Origin: Novosphingobium sp.
Lineage (GTDB): Bacteria > Pseudomonadota > Alphaproteobacteria > Sphingomonadales > Sphingomonadaceae
Length of the DNA: 11,559 nucleotides
Assembly: GCA_009885425.1 (NCBI GenBank)
Contig: VFKS01000536.1
Location: 1 to 11,559, forward strand
Reading direction: 5' to 3'
The notes beneath the pieces were generated by a model. The model was given only the letters and a program-made list of their open reading frames with translations, had not been told where the DNA came from and did not search any database. A program made the position numbers and the translations under genes. Each line of letters begins with the position of its first letter. The first letter of the stretch is position 1. Positions 7,121 through 11,559 of the stretch are shown here, in pieces.

Positions 7121-8927
7121 GCTACACCCCACCGTAGAACGCGTCACAGCGCGGATCATTGATCGTTCAAAAGACAGCCGCCGCCGCTATCTCGACCTGA
7201 TGGAGCGTGAGGCGGAGAAGTTTCCCAATCGCGGCGCGCTGTCCTGCTCCAACCTTGCCCACGGCTTTGCCGCGGCGCTGGATGACAAGGCAGCGATCAA
7301 GAACGGGCGCGCCGCGAACCTAGCGATTGTCACCGCCTATAACGATATGCTCTCGGCGCATCAGCCCTATGGCCGCTTTCCCGAAGCGATGAAGCTTTAT
7401 GCCCGCGAAGTCGGTGCCACCGCGCAGGTCGCGGGCGGCACGCCGGCGATGTGCGATGGGGTGACCCAGGGCCAGGACGGGATGGAGCTGAGCCTGTTCA
7501 GCCGCGATGTCATCGCGTTGAGCACGGCAGTGGCGATGAGCCACGCGATGTTTGATGGCATGGCCTTGCTCGGCATTTGCGACAAGATCGTACCGGGGCT
7601 GGTGATCGGCGCGCTGCGATTTGGCCACTTGCCCGCGATCTTTGTGCCTTCGGGGCCGATGCCATCAGGCCTCGCCAACAAGGACAAGCAGAAGGTCCGG
7701 CAGCTTTATGCCGAGGGCAAGGCGACCCGCGCCGATCTGCTCGAAAGCGAGAGCGCCAGCTATCACTCGCCCGGCACCTGCACCTTCTATGGCACCGCCA
7801 ATTCCAACCAGATGATGATGGAACTGATGGGATTGCACGTTCCCGGTGCCAGCTTTGTCCCTCCAAACACCCCGCTGCGCTCTGCCCTCACCCGCAAGGC
7901 AGTCCACCGGCTGGCCGAGATCGGGCGCGAAGGCGGCGACTATCGCCCGATGGGCCGGGTCGTGGATGAAAAGGCGATCGTCAACGCCGCTGTCGGCTTG
8001 CTCGCCACCGGCGGCTCAACCAACCACGCGATCCACATTCCCGCGATGGCTCGTGCCGCCGGGATCAAGCTCGATTGGCAGGACCTCGATGAACTGAGCG
8101 CCGCGGTGCCGCTGATCGCCCGGGTCTATCCCAACGGTGCGGCGGACGTGAACCACTTCCACGCCGCCGGCGGGATGGGCTATGTCGTGCGCGAACTGCT
8201 GAATGCCGGCCTTGCCCACGGCGATGTGCTGACCGTGGCTGAGGGCGGAATGGCCGCCTATGCTGAGGAGCCGCATATCGATGATGGCACCTTGGCGTGG
8301 AAACCCGCTCCGGCCGCCAGCCTTGACGATACGATCCTCGCCCCGGTCACCACGCCGTTCCATCCCGATGGCGGGATGCGGCTGGTTTCGGGCAATCTTG
8401 GCCGCGGCACCTTCAAGACCAGCGCGGTCGAGCCGGACCGTTACACCATCGAGGCCCCGGCGCGGGTGTTTGACAGCCAGCAAGCGGTGCAGGCTGCCTT
8501 CAACGCTGGCGAGCTGAACCGAGACGTGGTCGTCGTAGTCCGCTTTCAGGGCCCGCGCGCCAACGGTATGCCCGAACTGCACAAGCTGACCCCGCCGCTG
8601 GGCGTGCTGCAAGACAGGGGTTTCAAAGTCGCACTGGTCACCGATGGGCGAATGAGCGGGGCCAGCGGCAAGGTTCCGGCCGCAATCCACGTGACCCCTG
8701 AGGCCCTTGGCGGCGGACCGCTCGCGCGGGTCCATGACGGAGACGTGATCCGGCTCTGCGCCCATGACGGCACGCTGGAAGTGCTGGCCGATCTGACCAG
8801 CCGCACCCCGGCGCAGCAAACCGAAGTGTCGCTGGGAATGGGCCGCGAACTGTTCGCCATGCTGCGCAACCACGCCGATGGCGCCGAACAAGGCGGATCG
8901 GCGATGCTGGCGGAAGCAGGGCTGTGA
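7113..8927 (+). CDS. edd: Phosphogluconate dehydratase (6-phosphogluconate dehydratase)
   Basis: A 604-residue iron-sulfur enzyme of the IlvD/Edd family that dehydrates 6-phosphogluconate to 2-keto-3-deoxy-6-phosphogluconate. Family marks include CSNLAHG (45-51), [15 protein letters not shown] (106-120), GICDKIVPG (154-162) with Cys156, and [14 protein letters not shown] (221-234) with Cys223; Cys156 and Cys223, probably with Cys114, would hold the [4Fe-4S] cluster. [12 protein letters not shown] (509-520) is the C-terminal Edd/IlvD signature. The start at 7113 fits the usual Edd N-terminus ([11 protein letters not shown]) and overlaps zwf by 8 bp, so translation is probably coupled. The in-frame ATG at 7098 would add only five residues and lies deeper in zwf. 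The stop overlaps the glk start by 4 bp. Confidence 0.96.
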   Translation: MSKLHPTVERVTARIIDRSKDSRRRYLDLMEREAEKFPNRGALSCSNLAHGFAAALDDKAAIKNGRAANLAIVTAYNDMLSAHQPYGRFPEAMKLYAREVGATAQVAGGTPAMCDGVTQGQDGMELSLFSRDVIALSTAVAMSHAMFDGMALLGICDKIVPGLVIGALRFGHLPAIFVPSGPMPSGLANKDKQKVRQLYAEGKATRADLLESESASYHSPGTCTFYGTANSNQMMMELMGLHVPGASFVPPNTPLRSALTRKAVHRLAEIGREGGDYRPMGRVVDEKAIVNAAVGLLATGGSTNHAIHIPAMARAAGIKLDWQDLDELSAAVPLIARVYPNGAADVNHFHAAGGMGYVVRELLNAGLAHGDVLTVAEGGMAAYAEEPHIDDGTLAWKPAPAASLDDTILAPVTTPFHPDGGMRLVSGNLGRGTFKTSAVEPDRYTIEAPARVFDSQQAVQAAFNAGELNRDVVVVVRFQGPRANGMPELHKLTPPLGVLQDRGFKVALVTDGRMSGASGKVPAAIHVTPEALGGGPLARVHDGDVIRLCAHDGTLEVLADLTSRTPAQQTEVSLGMGRELFAMLRNHADGAEQGGSAMLAEAGL

Positions 8928-9901
8928 GCACGGCGCTGGTCACTGTCGATATCGGCGGCACTCACGCGCGGTTTGCCTTGGCCGAGGTGGCGGCGGACGG
9001 CGCGATCACGCTCGGCGAACCGGCTACGCTCCACACCAAGGACCACGCCAGCTTTCAGACCGCGTGGGAAGATTTTGCACAGATGCAGGGCGGCTCTCTG
9101 CCCGCAGCCGTCTCGATCGCCATTGCCGGCCCGGTTGGCGGCGAGGTAATCCGCTTTACCAACAACCCCTGGGTGATCCGGCCGCTATTGATCCCCGAAA
9201 AACTCGGGGCCGCGCGTTACACTGTGATCAATGATTTCGGCGCGGTTGGCCATGCGGTGGCCTGCGCCGGGGCTGAACACTTCGTCCATCTGGCTGGCCC
9301 GGAAGTGGCCTTGCCGGCCGCCGGCACACTCTCCATCCTCGGTCCCGGTACCGGTCTTGGCGTGGCGCATATCTGGCGCAGCGGCGGCGGCGATTACCGG
9401 GTGCAGGCGACTGAGGGCGGACACATTGATTTCGCCCCGATTGACTCGATCGAAGACGCGATCCTCGCCCGGCTGCGCCAACGCCACCGCCGGGTTTCAG
9501 CCGAACGGGTGATCTGCGGCCCGGCGATTGTCGACATCTACGAAGCACTGGCGAACATGGAAGGCCGCGCGATCCAGCCGCTTGATGACCGCACCCTGTG
9601 GGCGCTTGGCACCAGCGGAGAAGACAGCCTGGCCGCCGCCGCGGTCGACCGGTTCTGCCTCTCGCTTGGCTCGTTCGCCGGGGACATTGCGCTCGCCCAA
9701 GGCGCGTCGGGCGTCGTGATTGCGGGCGGTCTGGGCCTGCGGATCAAGGACACGCTGCTGCAATCGGGCTTTGCCCACCGCTTCACTGCCAAGGGGCGTT
9801 TTGCCGAACTGATGGCCGCGCTGCCGGTCAAACTGATCACCCATCCCCAGCCCGGCCTGTTCGGCGCGGCGGCTGCTTTTGCCAAGGAACACCTATCGTG
9901 A
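8924..9901 (+). CDS. glk: Glucokinase (Glk family)
   Basis: A 325-residue kinase that phosphorylates glucose with ATP to glucose-6-phosphate, the substrate of Zwf. The ASKHA-fold phosphate motif DIGGTHARF lies at 9-17, the catalytic base is Asp104 in INDFGA, the GPGTGLG loop is at 140-146, EGGH at 164-167, and the C-terminal nucleotide-binding IAGGLG at 266-271. Length and motifs match the E. coli-type glucokinase family (Pfam Glucokinase) rather than ROK kinases. The start is GTG at 8924 within GTGA, where TGA is the edd stop, indicating coupled translation. The zwf-edd-glk order equals that of Zymomonas mobilis. Because uptake would deliver free glucose to this kinase, a non-PTS route is suggested, but no transporter gene is in the window. 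Confidence 0.95.
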   Translation: MSTALVTVDIGGTHARFALAEVAADGAITLGEPATLHTKDHASFQTAWEDFAQMQGGSLPAAVSIAIAGPVGGEVIRFTNNPWVIRPLLIPEKLGAARYTVINDFGAVGHAVACAGAEHFVHLAGPEVALPAAGTLSILGPGTGLGVAHIWRSGGGDYRVQATEGGHIDFAPIDSIEDAILARLRQRHRRVSAERVICGPAIVDIYEALANMEGRAIQPLDDRTLWALGTSGEDSLAAAAVDRFCLSLGSFAGDIALAQGASGVVIAGGLGLRIKDTLLQSGFAHRFTAKGRFAELMAALPVKLITHPQPGLFGAAAAFAKEHLS

Positions 9902-10512
9902 GCGGAATCGAAACCATCATGCGCAGCGCGCCGGTGATCCCGGTGCTGGTGATCGAAGACGCCGCCCACGCCGCGCCGATTGCTGCCGCGCTTGTCGCTG
10001 GCGGACTGCCAGTGCTGGAAGTTACGCTGCGCACTGCATCGGCACTCGACGTGATCCGCGAAATGAAGCAGGTGCCCGGTGCGATCGTCGGCGCGGGTAC
10101 GGTGCTAAACGAACATGCCCTTGAAGATGCTTTGGCGGCGGGCAGCGAATTCATCGTCTCGCCCGGTTTCACCGATGGGCTGGCCAAGGCGGCCATCGCC
10201 TCGGGCACCGCATTCCTGCCCGGCATCGCCACCAGCAGCGATATCATGCGCGGGCTTGATCTGGGGCTCGATCGGTTCAAGTTCTTCCCGGCCGAAGCCA
10301 ATGGCGGGATCCCGGCCTTGAAAGCGATCGCCGCGCCGTTCGGCATGGTCAAATTCTGCCCGACTGGTGGGATCACAGCTGCCACAGCGCCCGCTTGGTT
10401 GGCCCTCGACTCTGTGCTGTGCTGTGGTGGTTCCTGGCTGGTCCAAAAAGGTCCGCCGGATCTGGCCGCGATTGAGGCGGCGGCGCGGGCGGCGGCCGCG
10501 CTGGGTCAGTGA
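9898..10512 (+). CDS. eda: 2-dehydro-3-deoxy-phosphogluconate (KDPG) aldolase
   Basis: A 204-residue class I aldolase that cleaves KDPG to pyruvate and glyceraldehyde-3-phosphate, the last Entner-Doudoroff step. The Schiff-base lysine is Lys128 in DRFKFFPAE, the general acid/base Glu41 in EVTLRT, and the phosphate-binding regions are GAGTVL (65-70), SPGF (88-91), CPTGGI (154-159) and GGSWLV (177-182). E. coli Eda is 213 residues with Lys133 and Glu45, so the alignment is shifted by about 4-5 residues and no domain is missing. The GTG start at 9898 overlaps the glk stop in GTGA; the frame is open further upstream inside glk, but homology begins here. The stop overlaps the next gene's GTG. Confidence 0.96.
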   Translation: MSGIETIMRSAPVIPVLVIEDAAHAAPIAAALVAGGLPVLEVTLRTASALDVIREMKQVPGAIVGAGTVLNEHALEDALAAGSEFIVSPGFTDGLAKAAIASGTAFLPGIATSSDIMRGLDLGLDRFKFFPAEANGGIPALKAIAAPFGMVKFCPTGGITAATAPAWLALDSVLCCGGSWLVQKGPPDLAAIEAAARAAAALGQ

Positions 10513-11559
10513 CCCTCCTCGCCCAACTCGACGCCCGTTTGCAGGAGCTGCACCCACGCACGGCGGAAACCCCGCTGTTCAATCCGGTGTTCCAGCTCAG
10601 CCTCGAACTCTCGCGGCGGATCGAGAGCGGTGATATGTCGCTGGATGATGTCGCCACGCTGGTCGCCGAGCTGGAATGCGAAGGCCTGCTGGCCCGCGCG
10701 CACCGGCTGAGCCGCTTGCTGGCCCCGCTATCCAAGAGCGAGAATCAGGCGCGCCTTGCTACCCGCAGCGCCGCGCCGGATTTCGCCAGCTTCGCCGCGC
10801 GCTGGCGCCAGCCGCTGGCGCACGTGGTATTCACCGCCCACCCGACTTTCCTGCTGACCAAGCGCCAGACCGAGGCTGTCGCCAGCGCCTCCTCGACCGG
10901 CGAAATCGGCGCGGGCACTGCCTGCGTCGCGCCGCATGACCGCGATGCGATCACGCTCGACAGCGAGCACCGAGCGGCGATGGATGCTTTGGCCCGCGCG
11001 CAGGATGCCCGCGATGCGATGGTCCGCACGCTACTGGGCCAAGCCCGCCAGAGCTGGCCCGATCAGTGGCGCGCTCTTGCTCCGCTGCCGCTGCGGTTTG
11101 CCAGCTGGGTCGGCTATGACATGGACGGGCGAACCGACATTTCGTGGGCCACCTCGCTGCGTTACCGGCTGGAGGAAAAGGCTGAACGGCTCGCACGTTA
11201 CGCCGACACGCTGGCCGACGTCGCGCCCGACATTGCTGACCGGCTGCGCGCCGCCTCAGGCTATTCCGACTTGCAGGCCGAGCGGCTGGGCGCGACCGAT
11301 TTGGGTGATCCAGTGGGATTGTCTAACATGGCCAACCACCTGACCGCCGATCATCCGTTCAAATTGACCAGCCTGTCCGCGATCATCGCCGAACTGGAAA
11401 ACGAAGCCGCTCACGCCGATGATGTCGCAGCCGAAACGCTGTTGACCGCCACCGCCGCGATGCGCGCCGATGGGCTGGGAATGGGCTGGATCCATTTTCG
11501 GGTTAACGCCAGCCAGCTGCAGAACGCGATCCGCCGCCGGATCGATCCTACAGGCAAGC
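10509..11559 (+). CDS. Divergent phosphoenolpyruvate carboxylase-like protein, C-terminal part beyond window
   Basis: An open frame of 350 codons runs from GTG 10509 to the right edge. PEP carboxylase features are recognisable but altered. VVFTAHPTF (106-114) matches the VLTAHPTE motif, keeping the catalytic His (His111) but with Phe for Glu. WVGYDMDGRTD (200-210) corresponds to GGDRDGNP, keeping G-x-D-x-D-G. LGMGWIHFRVNASQ (323-336) lies where canonical enzymes have a LDIRQ-type segment. The later catalytic lysine, histidine and glycine-rich loop are outside the window; full-length family members are about 880-930 residues. The canonical reaction is PEP plus bicarbonate to oxaloacetate, refilling the TCA cycle. 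The start is fused to the eda stop in GTGA, placing the gene firmly in the Entner-Doudoroff operon. The family call is fairly safe; whether it is a normal PEP carboxylase is less so, hence no gene symbol. Confidence 0.78.
   Translation, partial: MTLLAQLDARLQELHPRTAETPLFNPVFQLSLELSRRIESGDMSLDDVATLVAELECEGLLARAHRLSRLLAPLSKSENQARLATRSAAPDFASFAARWRQPLAHVVFTAHPTFLLTKRQTEAVASASSTGEIGAGTACVAPHDRDAITLDSEHRAAMDALARAQDARDAMVRTLLGQARQSWPDQWRALAPLPLRFASWVGYDMDGRTDISWATSLRYRLEEKAERLARYADTLADVAPDIADRLRAASGYSDLQAERLGATDLGDPVGLSNMANHLTADHPFKLTSLSAIIAELENEAAHADDVAAETLLTATAAMRADGLGMGWIHFRVNASQLQNAIRRRIDPTGK

Noticed and set aside
8016..8891. A 291-codon minus-strand open frame.
   Set aside because: It is antisense to edd, which carries complete family motifs; the minus-strand translation has no recognisable domain.
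9598..9897. A 100-codon N-terminal extension of eda.
   Set aside because: It is the out-of-frame reading of glk. Eda homology begins at the GTG at 9898.
1..11559. Mobile element, CRISPR, tRNA/rRNA, phage or defence system.
   Set aside because: No direct repeats with spacers, terminal inverted repeats, transposase or integrase motifs, or RNA gene sequences were seen. Gene content and codon use are uniform core metabolism.

Overview
The window reads as the chromosome of a GC-rich alphaproteobacterium of the order Sphingomonadales (Sphingomonas/Novosphingobium/Erythrobacter-like). The strongest evidence is the zwf-edd-glk gene order, which matches the core of the Zymomonas mobilis glf-zwf-edd-glk cluster, together with a Zwf whose N-terminal motif ([12 protein letters not shown]) closely resembles the Zymomonas one as I remember it. 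Genus and species cannot be fixed from sequence reading alone.

Layout. (1) Positions 1-1009, minus strand: a Rieske non-haem iron oxygenase alpha subunit, cut by the left edge. (2) Positions 1055-1660, plus strand: a BetI-like TetR-family regulator, divergent from the oxygenase. The 45-bp gap between them holds a 22-bp imperfect palindrome, a likely operator, overlapping probable promoters for both genes; the regulator may have a leaderless mRNA. (3) Positions 1641-3065, minus strand: an exported M20 metallopeptidase whose 3' end overlaps the regulator by 20 bp. (4) Positions 3066-3210: a divergent intergenic region with an AT-rich island. (5) Positions 3211-5586, plus strand: a membrane-bound PAS-GGDEF-EAL cyclic-di-GMP protein. 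(6) Positions 5681-11559, plus strand: an Entner-Doudoroff operon zwf-edd-glk-eda followed by a divergent phosphoenolpyruvate carboxylase-like gene cut by the right edge. All four junctions in this operon overlap (8, 4, 4 and 4 bp), and the last three downstream genes all start with GTG in a GTGA stop/start.

Together the operon enzymes phosphorylate glucose (Glk), oxidise glucose-6-phosphate (Zwf), dehydrate 6-phosphogluconate (Edd) and cleave KDPG to pyruvate and glyceraldehyde-3-phosphate (Eda). The last gene could return PEP carbon to oxaloacetate. No 6-phosphogluconolactonase gene is present in the cluster.

I saw no mobile element, CRISPR array, rRNA, tRNA, phage gene or defence system. 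Most of the window is ordinary core metabolism. The items most worth a second look are the divergent PEP carboxylase-like protein translationally coupled to the Entner-Doudoroff genes, and the compact regulator/oxygenase switch at 1010-1054.
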